Source of the DNA: Rostrohypoxylon terebratum
Taxonomy: Eukaryota > Ascomycota > Sordariomycetes > Xylariales > Hypoxylaceae
Direction of reading: 5' to 3'
Length of the DNA stretch: 64,000 nucleotides
NCBI GenBank assembly: GCA_022497145.1
Contig: MU385895.1
Location: forward strand, 62,001-126,000
A program made the position numbers and the translations under genes. How positions within the stretch are numbered: position 1 is the stretch's first letter; the number at the start of each line of letters is the position of its first letter. Positions 22,865 to 35,400 of the stretch are shown here, one piece after another. Below the pieces are notes generated by a model, which worked only from the letters and a program-made list of their open reading frames with translations, was not told the DNA's origin and made no database searches.

Positions 22865-23255
22865 ATGTCTCTCTCTGATTCCTTCACCATACCCGACGTC
22901 CCCGATTCCGACAACGACGAGGTCGACTCCCTCCCTTCTACTTCAACCGAGAGCTTCGTGTCCGACGATGATTACGATGCGCAGAGGGAGTGGGAGCAGA
23001 GCATAGAGCAGCTCCAGCTGCTGCTGACCATGATCCTGGTGCCATTTGCTGGCAAATATCTCGGTCGCAAATTTGCCTACTGGAGTATAATACCCTCCCA
23101 AGTTATCGCTGTAGCTATTTAGGAATCCGAGTCTAACATCGCCTCAAATAGGTTGGGCAAGGTACATGGAATGGATGCACAACGTCGAGATACGGTGGAC
23201 GAATAAGGCGACATTCAAAGCTTCAGGTGCGGCCGAAGCAGCGGCAACGATCTAA
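22865..23255 (+). CDS. MIM1: Mitochondrial import protein 1 (TOM13/Mim1)
   Basis: A small outer-membrane protein that helps insert alpha-helical proteins and assemble the TOM complex. Model: join(22865..23084, 23152..23255), 107 residues. The single 67-bp intron (GTATAA...AAATAG, branch CTAAC) joins KFAYWS to WARYMEWMHNVEIRWTNKA. This makes the conserved helix-plus-WxRYMEW block continuous, where the unspliced frame stops early. The single membrane helix is about residues 57-78 (LLLTMILVPFAGKYLGRKFAYW) and contains a GxxxG motif, which in Mim1 drives oligomerisation. The N-terminus is acidic and Ser-rich. An in-frame ATG at 22838 would add nine residues. I prefer 22865 because it has an ACC context and gives MSLSDSF, the usual opening. 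Confidence 0.88.
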
Positions 23256-24677
23256 CGACCGGCTACCTACCCTATTCGAATTCACCAAGGGGGCCATCTT
23301 TTGCGGACACGGACCGGGGGACACCCTATTTGTGTATATAAGGGTATTTGGCTTGTGGATGAGGGATCGTCGCCCGAAGAAAAAAAAAGTAGGGCCGCGG
23401 CGAATTCGCAATATCGAAATAACGTCTGCGTCTCCTCTACTGCTGCTGCTACTGCTCCTGCTGCTACGGCTCGCATCCACCTCGTGAATGCTTTTCATGT
23501 TCATGTGAGCTCCCTGCCGAGTAGATCCGACCCAAGATTTGCAGAGAATAAGCTCATTAGAGTCTGAGGGCCCTTTATTATCTTATTCATGCATTCTACT
23601 CAGGGGACGTTCTACCGCGCCACGATGACAATCTATGAGGATTTGGTTATCCAATCATGGACGACGTGGTGAGTGATTGTTTGGTTGATAGTTGTGGTAG
23701 GTTGCAGACCCTCCCAACTGGTTGGACAGCCCAATGACACCAAGGAAGGGCTTCGCATTTCGACGAGCAATCCACATCGCCCTCCCCAAGTGTGGTAAAA
23801 ATCCCCGTTTTCGTTTTGTAATAGCCATGTGCGATTCTAAGACAAGATCTTCCTCACATCGCAGGCGTTCCCGTCATTGGCATTTTCCCTCTACCTAGGT
23901 AGGTCTATCCAGTGTGAAATCACGATATTAATAGACCCGGCAGAAAGGCCTCTGGATGCCGGGGTACTTTGAGCCGCAACGAGTTCCGTGTGAAAATTGC
24001 CCGGGCAGCCATGCATCATGTTTGCATGCCGATTTAGGGTCATTACGACACTTGAACACCTTGGACAACTATCATTGAAGGGTGACTCGGCAGCTTACCC
24101 AACTTTCATTGGAGCGGTGACCTGTTGACACAACTCAGTCGCTCGACGTTTGGTGTAAAGGCCGATTCATCCCATCCATAGTCTGTTAGATCTCTCACCT
24201 CTACCACATAGGCAATCTCCAGCGCATCCACATGTGACAATCATCGTAGATTGACCTTGCCTCTTGGCACTAAGATGGCCGTTTCGAAGGGCCGAGATCC
24301 AATATCATCCACGTAGTAAGTTCGAATTGACAGGTTAAGGGTGACAGCCCACGTGTACCGCATTATCCAAAAATGACCACCTGGTTACAAAACGTAAAAT
24401 ATAATATACAACGATCTCGTTCCGCCTGTTTCTGGTTATTTTTTTTTTTTGTTATAAGGGAAACACCTGCGATGAACCATGACAGAATTCTGCATCAGAC
24501 TACTCCTGTTTACAACACTTACGCTGTTTGACAGCCTCGACTTAGTATTTATATGGTTACCGCGCGCCGCCGAATCTTGTCAAGATGCTTCACACAACAA
24601 ATCGAAAGCGAAAAGATCGTTTCGACTTTTATCAACAATTTCACACAGATCAAAACATATCGACAGAACCACCAAAA
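23256..24677. other. Intergenic, upstream of J-protein gene
   Basis: About 1.4 kb with no convincing gene. It includes a CTGCTG-type short repeat at about 23439-23463 and a T-run at about 24439-24450. Confidence 0.45.
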
Positions 24678-25757
24678 ATGGTACCACCGAAATTTCCCAA
24701 CCATGATCTCTACAATGTTCTGGGGGTCAGCAGCGATGCAAGTCTAGACGAGATCAAGAAGGCATACCGCGAACTATGCAAGAAGGTCCACCCGGACAAA
24801 GCCGAGGGGGGCAACAACACAGAGAACAACGAGAGATTCCAAAGGGTCCAAGAGGCCTGGGAAATTCTCCGGGATGAAGTTCTACGGAACGAGTACGATC
24901 AGTACCGTGCCAGCGGCGCCAGAGACAGCGACAGAAATAATAGCAACGGCCGCCGGCACAGGGAGCGAAAGGAACGGAAAGAACGAAACGGACGATCCGG
25001 TAAGCATCACAGCCGTAGCGCGAAACCCAAAGCCGGCCGAACTCACAGTTATCAAGATGACACGTACGAGCCGAAGCCGAACCGGAGCAGAAAGCCCTAC
25101 TATGAAGACTGGTCGGAAAGCGATGACCGTGACGGTAGCAAATCGTACGGGTCCGGACCGGAACCAGGTAGTTGGCATTACGGCACACCTCCACCCTATT
25201 ACGAGTCGGCAGGTCCATCACCACCACCACCTCCGCCGCCACCTCCGCGACACGACTCCTACGGCCCAGGATACAGGCCTCAAAGCGCTAGCGGCCCACG
25301 GCCGGTTTCGCTCGAAGACCGCATTATCGTGATGCGAATTCGAGTCGACCTGAACCAAGTCGCCCACGACTTGGACAACCTGCAAGCCGAATTCGCAGGT
25401 CTTAAAGATGGTTTTATGTCCCGGTTCAATCCGCCAGACTCCGAAAAGGCCCGCTGGAAAGAGAGGTTCGATGATGTCATGGAAAGTATCACATGGCAGG
25501 ATAACATGTACGATTTTATACATTACCGATTGGAAAGAATCGAATCCGGTTACGGATCACCGACTACCGACCTCCCTGAGCTTCTGGGCATTCTACAAGC
25601 CCATGTGACCAGGATGAAGTACTCGCTCATGGCCGCGATCATCATCCTCGGTCAGATAAACGAGTACATGCCATACGAAGCCCAGCAACAACTCCTCAAG
25701 ATGCTCCAGAGCAAATTGTACGTAATGGCATCGCCTCGATGGGTGCCCATGGATTGA
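24678..25757 (+). CDS. J-domain (Hsp40 class C) protein
   Basis: A co-chaperone-type protein of 359 residues in a single exon. The J domain is at the extreme N-terminus (about residues 9-75), with LYNVLGVSSDASLDEIKKAY and the Hsp70-stimulating HPD at residues 38-40. There is no Gly/Phe region of DnaJ type and no zinc finger, hence class C. The middle (about 75-220) is charged and disordered (Arg/Lys/Glu then Ser/Tyr/Pro), with a run of nine prolines. The C-terminal third is helical (EDRIIVMRIRVDLNQVAHDL onward) and I do not recognise it. I start at 24678 (MVPPKFPNHDLYNVLG) instead of the longer frame from 24585, because the upstream residues are not J-like and the ATG has an AAAA context. Partner Hsp70 and location are unknown. 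Confidence 0.82.
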   Translation: MVPPKFPNHDLYNVLGVSSDASLDEIKKAYRELCKKVHPDKAEGGNNTENNERFQRVQEAWEILRDEVLRNEYDQYRASGARDSDRNNSNGRRHRERKERKERNGRSGKHHSRSAKPKAGRTHSYQDDTYEPKPNRSRKPYYEDWSESDDRDGSKSYGSGPEPGSWHYGTPPPYYESAGPSPPPPPPPPPRHDSYGPGYRPQSASGPRPVSLEDRIIVMRIRVDLNQVAHDLDNLQAEFAGLKDGFMSRFNPPDSEKARWKERFDDVMESITWQDNMYDFIHYRLERIESGYGSPTTDLPELLGILQAHVTRMKYSLMAAIIILGQINEYMPYEAQQQLLKMLQSKLYVMASPRWVPMD

Positions 25758-28435
25758 ATGGATCATGGGCGTTGAGCCAAGTAGACGGAGCTAATTGTAT
25801 AAATAGAAACGCGATGCAATATTGCACTGATCCGGCCTGGGCCTCACGCCGAGAGCCTAGTCCCTTTATATAATAAGGGGCGTACGGTGCACAAAGAAAA
25901 CAGAAGAGTCGCGTACAAAGGAATGGGATTTCAAAAAGAGGGTTCAAAACTGATGGGATTCCAAGAGTATGTACGATAGTTGAGCCGGGGGCGTTGTCGA
26001 CTATAAAGGACTTTAATCGGGGCAGAGTAGTTGTATTTCCAGTTATATAAATGAATTGTACTTGATTTGAAAACCTGACGCGTATCTAATGCATTGTTTA
26101 AGCGTTTTTCTATTTGGAAATTCGACCGGACGTTCTTTGTGATTTAGAGATAATATAGCTCCGATCTTTGATCTGGGCATCCTTGCTGTTATATAGAATA
26201 AAGATGGTGGATTTGGTGTAGTACGAGTTAAGTTTGAATGCGTCGTCCAAGTATTGTTGTCAATGTAGGTCTGTTCTCCACAGGTTATGCGACAGCTGAT
26301 TGGCTCATGAGAAGGTGAAAAGATGGGGTACCTAGTACGCATGCCAGGATGCGCCTAGAAACTGGGAAGTCTGCCATGCGGATTGTTAATAAACTCCCTT
26401 AATAAGGTCCACTCCCGTACGTGTCCGCTGTATTGACCTTGCTGTACGCTGTACGCCGTACGGAGAGATAGCTAGCAATACGATCGTAGCCGTATGCTGT
26501 AGTTGTGAGACTCCCTCTGACACCAGACTAGTTTTGACTGGCCAGATAGCCGGGCTCACATCAAGTTTTAAACTTGGCTTGCTAGCAATGGTTGATCTAA
26601 AATGACGGCATAGAAACCCACATTGATGCGGTAGTTTAAACGCCAAGAACGAACGGCCGCAGCATGTCAGTGAAAGTCAATTCCTCAACAGGAAGTTTGC
26701 ATAAGTTAGCTTAAGAGTGTAGCAGCTGAGTGTGGTTACCATCGAACGCTCGGATTGCTCGGCTTGTTGTATGGATGTTAATAAGTATTTGGTTGTATGG
26801 TAGTATGGCGCGGAACATCGATCCAAAGAATGAGAACAGTGAGAAGCGAAACTCGACAAAGGTGGAATGACTGAATGATCAATGCGGTAGGTAAATGGTA
26901 GGTAAAACACTTCGAAACCCGAGGAAGGCTGTGTACTATGCTGATGTGTTAGATTCAATAAAGTAAGGATGGAGTTACGATGTTGAGAAAGTTTAGCGAT
27001 GATCACGAACTGCTCCAATTTTGAATACGAATTTTACTTGGCTGCTTGGCTGGATGAGAAGGAAAAGAATATGAACGAATTAGGTCGTCGACATGAGCAC
27101 CCGTTTAAAAAATTAGTGGATCTCTCCGAGTGCCATAGTTTAAACAGAGGGCAATGACGACGTCTAACTACTTACTACACAGTAGGTACCTAAACATTGA
27201 AGTAATTAACCGCGACGAATGGTCCCACTTTATCATGAGAGAGCAGGAGCTGAAGTTACTGCAGTTGCTGCAGTTGCTTTCCGGATTTCTACAACCACCC
27301 TCTTTGCCTTGATTTGTACCCCGGTATTATCCCGATTCCCTTACTTTCTCCATGTACCTACCAGGTAGTAGTAACATTGAATATCTTTAATATGCGGCTC
27401 ACACGGAGTTTTATTCCAAGGTAGCGCGCGTGTTCAGTGTATCCAACCCGCTAATGTGGACAAAAGAAACTCGGCCAACCAAGTCAGGGGCATGGCTGTC
27501 TTCTAAAACATTATCCATTATTTTAGTCTTTAGACTCCAGTCTCTGTCTTGCTATTTTTAATCTATACTTTCAGTGTTTACTTACCTAGGTGGTGGTCTT
27601 TAGAAAGTAGGTACCTATTTGAGTTCATAATTCACGGTACATACTGCACATGTGGTTCCTGCAGCAGATACATCAGATACATTAATTTACTTTACTAATT
27701 TACGCTAAACTCGCCACTGCACGCCTTCATTCGTCCCCACACCTCCGGCTGCATCTTGACCCAGAGATGTGGAATATTACTGGGTGAGTTCCGCTCCGTG
27801 CCGGTTAGTTGTGCGACTTGTGGGCCGTGGCTTGCGGCGATGTTGGAGACACACCCCCTTTCCCACCTTCCCCCTTTTGCCGCTTGAGTGGCCAATACCT
27901 ACCTAGTAGCACCCTGTTTCTTTTAACTTGCTTCGCTGAGTACCCCTTTCCTTGTTCTTTGGAATCAGAGGATACACAATCGTTGGTATCTTCGTATCTT
28001 GGTAGGTACCTATTTTTTAAAGCCAAGCCAAGGAAAGGGCTTCTTAGGATTGTCGCACCTTCTCTCTCATGCCATTCCTCAGTCCACATCCACGTCAGGA
28101 GGTTTTTCAAGGTTTTCTTCTTTCTTCCTCCATCTTTTCAACCTCTCATCTTTTTCACATTTTCACATTCCCACTCGTTGTTACTCAAGATCTTGACTCT
28201 TCCCCTTCTCAAGGACAACTCACTCGTTAACGTTGTCCCTCTTGTGCCATCGTCTTCTAATATAACCATCCTCGTAAGCTGTTTGCTCTGGATCCCTCTT
28301 TAAGCAACCCTCACTCGTTTGGGATTGCATTTCAACACGTGCCTTACCTTGCTTGACCAATCTCATAGCACCATTTTATCTTCAATCTCAAACCATAATA
28401 CCCAATTGACTATTTAGTGTCATAATAACATCATA
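25758..28435. other. Long intergenic region upstream of GAS gene
   Basis: About 2.7 kb with no gene recognised. The last 350 bp before the start codon (about 28060-28430) is strongly pyrimidine-rich, as in the leaders of highly expressed fungal genes. Minor frames at 26386-26646 and 27805-28303 have no family features. Confidence 0.45.
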
Positions 28436-29967
28436 ATGCGCTCTTTCGTTCTCGCGTCCGCTTTGGCGGCAGCGGGTATGGCTCGCGCAGGGCCAACCCC
28501 TACCGAGCCGGAGCTACCAAAACGCGCCGACTCTTTGCCTACCGTGACCGCGTCCGGCAACGGTATAACCCCGATTCCCCCCTTGATAGATAGAATAGAA
28601 GCTGATGTTGGACGGTAGCATTCTGGGCCGGTGACAAACGATTCTATGTTCGAGGCATTGACTATCAGCCTGGTGGTTCTTCCGCTAACACCGATCCCCT
28701 TGCTGACACCAACATCTGCAAACGAGACATCGCCAAGTTCAAGGAACTTGGTGTCAACACGGTTCGTGTCTACTCTGTAGACAATTCAGCCGACCACAAA
28801 GACTGCATGCAAGCTTTAAATGATGCTGGCATCTACCTGGTTCTCGACGTCAACAACCCAAAGTACTCCATAAACCGAGACAAGCCGGGTCCATCTTATA
28901 ACGACGTCTACCTCCAAAGCGTCTTCGCTACCATCGACGAATTTGCCAAGTATGATAACACACTCGCTTTCTTCTCGGGCAATGAAGTCATCAACGACAA
29001 GCCCGAGTCTGTAAAGGCCGCTCCTTACGTCAAAGCTACTACTCGTGACATGCGACAATACATTGGTTCGCAGAAGTACCGCAAGATTCCAGTCGGCTAT
29101 TCCGCAGCAGATGTTAGTCAAAACCGAATGCAAACCGCGCAGTACTTCAACTGCGGCACTGAGGATGAGCGTAGCGACTTTTTCGCCTTCGTGAGTAATG
29201 TCAATTTTCAGACGATGGTTTAGAAACTAATGTTTCGGGGTAGAACGATTATTCTTGGTGTTCCCCATCCTCTTTCGAGCAGTCGGGCTGGGATCAGAAG
29301 GTTAAGAACTTCACTGGTTATGGCATTCCTATCTTCTTGTCTGAGTGGGGCTGTATAACAAACGGCCGTACCTTCGAGGAGTTGAGCGCGTTGATGAGCG
29401 ATCAGATGTCTGCTGTTTACTCGGGCGGTTTGATGTACGAATACAGCAGAGAAGGGAACGGGTACGGTATTGTCGAACTCTCCGGAAACTCTGATACGGT
29501 CAAGGAGGAGTCCGAATTTTCAGCCTTCCAGTCAGCTTTGAGCAAGTACCCCGCGCCTACTGGAGATGGTGGGTTCACCTCAACCACCGCATCGGTTGCA
29601 TGCCCGACTGTCGACGACACTTGGGATCTTGACTCGTGGGGTGCCAGTGCCCTTCCCGCTATTCCTACTGGAGCTACTAAGGTACGTAGAGTGACCTAAT
29701 TCTCTTTCTAGCTGCTAATATAGATGACTTACACACTCATAGTTTATGACTGAAGGTGCTGGTGCTGGACCTGGTCTCAAAGGTGACGGTTCCCAAAATG
29801 CCGGAGGTACTTCGACCGGCACTGCTACTCCCGGCTCCGGATCCGTGACGGCAACCGCGTCGGGTAAGAACGGCAGTGGTCGACCAGCTCCACCAATGGA
29901 TATGGGCATGTTCGCCGTCGCTGGCGTTGTTGGTGCCTTCACTCTCGTCGGCACTCTGCTTTTGTAG
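28436..29967 (+). CDS. GEL1: GPI-anchored 1,3-beta-glucanosyltransferase, GH72
   Basis: Elongates cell-wall beta-1,3-glucan by cutting one chain and joining it to another; acts at the plasma membrane and wall. Model: join(28436..28562, 28619..29190, 29244..29681, 29743..29967), 453 residues. All introns are 53-61 bp and in phase. They restore TASGNAFWAGDKRFYVRGID, DFFAFNDYSWCSPSS and TGATKFMTEGAG. The signal peptide is about residues 1-19. The catalytic pair is Glu165 in SGNEVIND and Glu267 in FLSEWGC. Conserved Tyr/Asn blocks are present. There is no Cys-rich CBM43 (X8) domain after the catalytic part, so it is a short Gel1/Gel2-type member. The tail is Gly/Ser/Thr-rich and ends in a hydrophobic stretch (MFAVAGVVGAFTLVGTLLL) fitting GPI attachment. 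The length agrees with Aspergillus fumigatus Gel1. The symbol reflects type, not proven orthology. Confidence 0.93.
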
Positions 29968-30703
29968 AGTTGGAACCGAAACACTTTCCTTTTTTCTTCA
30001 TTTGGGAGAGGAAGAAATAAACTTTCCAAGTCATTCGCACCGGTGCAGGGGCGTTAAATGGGATTGACCATTGGGCTTGTGCTAATTGGATTTTCCTGGG
30101 GGACATGCACCTAACCAACCTTACCGGGATATAATTACATATTGGCTGCGGCACAGCAATCCTAATGCAAAGACACAACGACTAGAATTTGTACAAAATC
30201 CCCAATGATTTTCCTCTGGGAAATATATTAATCGGTTACGGGACAAGGACGGATGGGATTGAAGGGAAGGGAAGGGAACGGAATGGATATTAGAGGTATT
30301 GTTCTGGAGCTGGCCTTATTGCCTTATTAGATGATGAGTGGAATCAGAAATTCGCGAAAACAAGACTTCATCACTATTACCTAAAAGTAGAACTTGGCTT
30401 CTATGACGTTGACGGCTTCGCTAAGAATTAGAGGGCGAATGTCATGCCCCCTCTGCAATAATAATGGTATATAATAGGATGGTCGGTATGCGTAATTGCT
30501 TTAGACTTTTGCTCTACCACATCCCCGCCCTCGTAATCAAACGCGCAATGCTAGATGCTAAATATTATGTTTTCAGTCAGTATATACAGATGGTAACGAA
30601 TATATAGGCAACCTCGTCAAGGTCTCCCAGCAAGTTTTGCCCCCTCCCCTCGTTCAATTTCTCCCCTGCAAATGACGTAGATGATATCACCACATCGGAT
30701 CGG
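29968..30703. other. 3' regions of convergent GAS and methyltransferase genes
   Basis: About 0.74 kb between convergent stops. It contains a short GAAGGGAAGGGAA purine tract at about 30261-30280. No gene seen. Confidence 0.45.
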
Positions 30704-32425
30704 CTAGCTAGCCGTCTCAGGCTTTCGTCCATAGATAACCTGGACTTCGAGATAAGGCGATTTCCTCGTGTCGCGCAGTTCCTGTCGTACGCGGTGCAGG
30801 TACAGGGTTACTTGTTCGCGAGACCAGCCTAGGCCGTTGGTGAAGAGGTACAAAACGAAACCTACAGATTTGAAAAATAAGAATTTCTCGTTAGTCCGGA
30901 GTTCGCTTATATCATTTTGACACCAATAATTAAGAGGGATTGGTGGAATAATACGTACCCTCTAAGCCTTCCTCCATGGCCGACCTAGCGTACAAGCCAA
31001 CCTCCTTCAGATGCGGGTCCTGGGAGAAGGGGTTGAGCGGACACTTGAACGTCGTGACGACGATGTCGGTGAAGCCGGCGCGCTGGAAGGATTTCACGAC
31101 GATGCCTTCCTCCACCATATTCATGGGCCGGGGCCCGTCGTAGCTCCTGGCCCCATACTTCCGGGCGGCCTCGCAGAGCAGCGGCGCCCACTCAGACAGC
31201 GCGGAGCCGTCGTCGGCCAGGATGGAGCCGTCGTCGCTGCGCACGAACGTGGACGGCTCGACGGACTCGGCCCAGCCGCCGGGCCGCAGCGCGCGGAACA
31301 CCTCCGCGTACAGCGAGTCCCAGTCCCGGATGGCGCCGAAGAGGTACCGCAGGTGGATGAAGTCGAAGGAGCGCGGCGCGTACGTCCACGGCACGCCTGT
31401 GCAGTCGTCGATCTCGAAGCGCAGGTTTACCGGGACCCAGAACGGTTGCGTCGGCGAGATGTCCGTGCCTATTACCTCGCATTCCTGGAAGGCGTCGGCG
31501 AAGTCTCTGTTAGGGGGGATTTGCGGGTTAGAGATTAGGGGTTCCTAGGTTAGAGGGGCAAAGGAGTAGTGAAGGGGGGTGTTCACATTGTCCAAAGTCC
31601 TGGGGGGGTCGGCTCGTTAGTACCCGGGTTAGGATGATGACGGTGGAGGTGAGGGGGGGTATATATAAAGTCGGCGTTGCTTTACCTGTTCCGCACCCGA
31701 CGTCGAGCGCCTTCTTCGGGTTGTCGATGGGGGCGAGGTATAACTTGTCGCCCATCAAGAGCGTAAGCGTATGGTGACTAGTCCAGGCAGAGCTCAGAGT
31801 AAGCTTCGGGATCCCACGGCTGACTTGGGAGATAAAAAGCACCTACTTAAGATCCATGGCGTTTGCTTGTATCTCATCGTTGGGTCCCCTATAGCGGTTG
31901 GGCGCCGATTGGGCGAAAAGTCAATTTGCTGTCATAAAAGTTGTCTTTGGGAGAGCGGGATGAAGACAGTACCAGTAATCTGTGTTGCCCCTTTGGCTAT
32001 GAAATCTTCGCCCATGGATGGTGCGGTACTCGAGGATGCTGGCCGACAGCGAGGCCGTCGAGCTCATACTAAATTCACCCGAACCATGAGTATAAAAAGC
32101 CCCCAACGTCAAAATTTCTGGGTTTTCTCTTTTTTACTCACGCATCATCGCCCAACGCCGAGTCCAACTCGTAGAATTCGGCATCAATATCCGGCTAAGA
32201 ATTTTACATGTTAGAATCTTGGACGGAAATACCAAAAGTTGAGGGGATTTCGGACGATGACAGCATGGTGAAGCATACCTGTGATTCGAGCCATCGCGTG
32301 ACCGCGACACTATCCGTGGGGCTCGACAATCCCAAGCCCGGGCCGACAGCTGGCCTCACGGAGTCGGGATTAGGGTTCTTCTCCGCTGCCGGCTCGTCGG
32401 CCGTGGCTTTCGGATGTTGCGGCAT
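30704..32425 (-). CDS. LaeA-like SAM-dependent methyltransferase with 13-nt microexon
   Basis: A class I methyltransferase of the TAM/LaeA-like fungal group; target unknown. Model: complement(join(30704..30861, 30959..31506, 31587..31599, 31686..31777, 31847..31888, 31973..32068, 32142..32194, 32279..32425)), 382 residues in eight exons. Each junction keeps phase and rebuilds family blocks: RGNTDYWGPNDEIQANAMDL, then NHHTLTLLMGDKLYLAP, then KALDVGCGTGLWTIDFADAF. The last block needs a 13-nt exon (31599 to 31587), flanked by CCCAG and GTGAAC, that codes the LWT between GTG and the acidic strand. SAM motif I is DVGCGTG, motif II region EVIGTDISPTQP, and RFEIDD, FDFIHLRYL and RALRPGGW follow in order. 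The start at 32425 (MPQHPKATADEP) is the first ATG in frame. It is not next to any biosynthetic core gene. Confidence 0.87.
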
Positions 32426-35400
32426 CGTCTGGTGACTAAAGGCCAAGCCAAGACTTTACGAATTCGCCGACCTAGGAACGAACAGGTTTGAACGGGGAAT
32501 TATGACGGATGTGGGGTAAACAATGTGAAAAAAAAATATGAAAAAAAGACACGACCCTGGAGAGGGCGGACTTAGTTTAGTCTGATCGAGTGGAAGGAGG
32601 AAGAATTAGCGTATGTAGGTGGGCGATGCAAAGGCGATCCCTTAAGGGCTAAGGGAGTTCAACAAACAGCAGCTGGCAGACGGCAGTTTTATTCAGAGAG
32701 GAAGAAGAGAATATCGTCCTTTTTTTTTCGCCTTCCTCCTAGCCCAACGGGATTTCGCTGGTCCTAAGTATGGTCACCTACCCGCCGCACGCCGACAAAT
32801 GATGATAGAGTGGCCCCCCTTTTTTTCTCAAGGATACTTCTCTTTTTTTAGGAATCTATAGGTAGGGATTATACAGAAAAGATACGCGATATAAGTAGAT
32901 GATACCCGGGGAGATGGGCACTTTCTGCACTCAACGTCACTTTGGTTAGTTGGTTAGTAGTCGAAGACGAGAAACGACACACAGGACACAAGAGCGACAG
33001 GAACGGCGAGGGACAAAAGGACGATGGACGGTTCAAGTATCGGAGATTCGCGTCTTCGTCCGCGCAGTGCCCGTAGCATATCGTACACTTGAGACGTGGT
33101 CTGCTCTCAACCAATCCGGGATCCTTCTCCCGCCCCATGTCGCCGATCACTGCTTTGGCGAGACTATTTTATCTCGAGCACACGCCATGTTGGTTCAATC
33201 TTCAAGGGTCTTCAAATGGTGTCGGGATGTTAAAGGAATCATTCAGGGGTCTAATAGCTTACATAACCTATGGTAACCAAGCCAACCCACGTTTCCAATG
33301 TTTCCATGCCTTAGGGTGTCATCGAGAAGCCGGAAAATGACATTTCTTTCGATGGAATTTCCCGAAACGTCATCGATCATCGACCAACTTGAGGCTGGAG
33401 GTCCTTGCCCGCCGGATCATCACGAGAAAAGCAGCCAGATGCGGACAGGGGATGCGCCAGGGTACGACCTCGGCAACGCAACTCTTCATAAAAGACCCCG
33501 GCCTGATAATCCCTGTAGCCACGCTTCTGCAAGTGGACGAGGACCAAAGAACGGTTCGTGAATTTCGGCCAATTTCGAGCTATCCGCCTGTCGAATTCAA
33601 GTGGTAAGTAGCGGACCTGTCAATCGGCAGGGCTGCTTCGGCGGCAGACAGATTCGAGGCTAGTGAGTTGGTCGATCAGGAATAGCGCATCGTCATGGGC
33701 CCCCCCTCGCAGATCATATCAGTGCTTGCATATCTTAATTGTTGGTCTGAGACGCAATATCCTTGCATGCCTACTACAGACCTCTAGAATACTACTATAT
33801 AGTAGTACATACACATGTAGAATGCATGCAATGTGACAACGCTTTTCGACGCACGGTTTCAACCTCTATAAGATTGTCTCTCTCTCGCCCCGGGGAAAAT
33901 TCCTATCTGACGCAAAGCACAGCCTGTGAAGTCATGCCGTATTCCTCCCCTTTCGCCTTGGGCTCCAGATCCGGAGCTATATACGAAGACTTATTAAACA
34001 TTATACAGAGCAGCGATGTCGTGCGAGAGAGGTCACGGGGTCGCACTGCATACTCGTGAGGGACGTGATAGTTGGACGGGCTTGTTTTAAAAAATGTCGC
34101 CTTAATAATAATACCTAATATCCGTTACTTTTTCCTTCTCTGTCGCTGCTTGCGTGCCCAGACTGCAGCATGGCTCATCCACATCACACGGACCTGTTCC
34201 TTCTGTCCGATGTCCTTGATTCGTCGGACCCGAGGTAGAAGTTTGTAGTAGTAGTTTATCTGTAGTGGAACGATGAGGATCTATCTGTGGGCACCACCTC
34301 ACCCGTTGGCTTATTATGTTTGAGATATTGTGGTATCTTGGCTACTCGGAGAGTAGATGCTATGGTTGCGGGTAGGTTCGCGCACGAACAAGATAGAGAC
34401 AGCATTGGATTTATTTATAGTCATGTACGCAAGGTCTTTTTGTGACTTCGAAGTCGTTAAATAACGTTTGAGTCACTCAAATAGTTGTTCCATTTTGACT
34501 TAAATATCGTCAGCAGCGTTAGGTTATAAGATGATGTCCATTCTATGTGTTTGATGACTAATCCTATAACTAGCCATGGGGTTAGGGTTAGGGTTAGAAT
34601 CTAAGGACTCCATTGTGACCCCTTTCGGTGGATGATATATTAATCAATTCCCACATGGAATACCAAAGTAACGTATACCAAATATTGGCTACTATATGAT
34701 ACATTCGAGATTGTTCTAGATATTCAAGCATTCTAGCCCTATTTTCCATAAAGCGTAGAGCAATCACAGGGGGGTAACGTCCGATTCAGGGGTGATAATT
34801 CATCACAATCTTAACTGTTCCAACTATAATGTTATCTATCTTCAAATCAGACTTTGGAGACGTTACGGAAATAACAAAAATTTGGCACAGACAATTTTCA
34901 AACCCCAGGGCATAAAGATATAGGTTATATCGTGTATGAACAAGGGGCAACCAGTCTATTCGTTTCACATTTACCTCCGGCTATAACACGAAAGTCCTTT
35001 CCGATATGAATTTCAAGCCAGGGCTCCGTAAATAGTTATATATGCGCATGCACGATCTCCCACTACCCAGGTAACGCTACCCGGTGGGGACCTTTTGACA
35101 AGTAACCACAATAAAGAGTACGTACACTTTCCCCCTTGAAATAATGTTAGTTAGATTTCTGAAAATGACCCCATCGCCAACCTAGCACAAAAGTACTATA
35201 CTAGTTTTAACACAAAATAAACCTGCAAAAACTCATCCTAAAAAAGTATAGTTTTTTTTATATGTTTTATCTTGTTTAATTCAATAGCTTATTGCAATTA
35301 TAAAAAATATAAAAAATATGTATATTTTAATAATATGTCTCAAAGCCTTGTTCGATACTTAAGAACCCCGGCAAAAATCTGTATCAGATTAAGCTTTTAC

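Noticed and set aside
27805..28303. 164-codon plus-strand frame before the GAS gene
   Set aside because: It lies in the pyrimidine-rich leader, is rich in Ser/Leu/Phe/Pro as expected from CT-rich DNA, and lacks domains.
31011..31538. 175-codon plus-strand frame opposite the methyltransferase
   Set aside because: Antisense shadow of GC-rich exon 7; Val/Arg/Gly-rich without motif.
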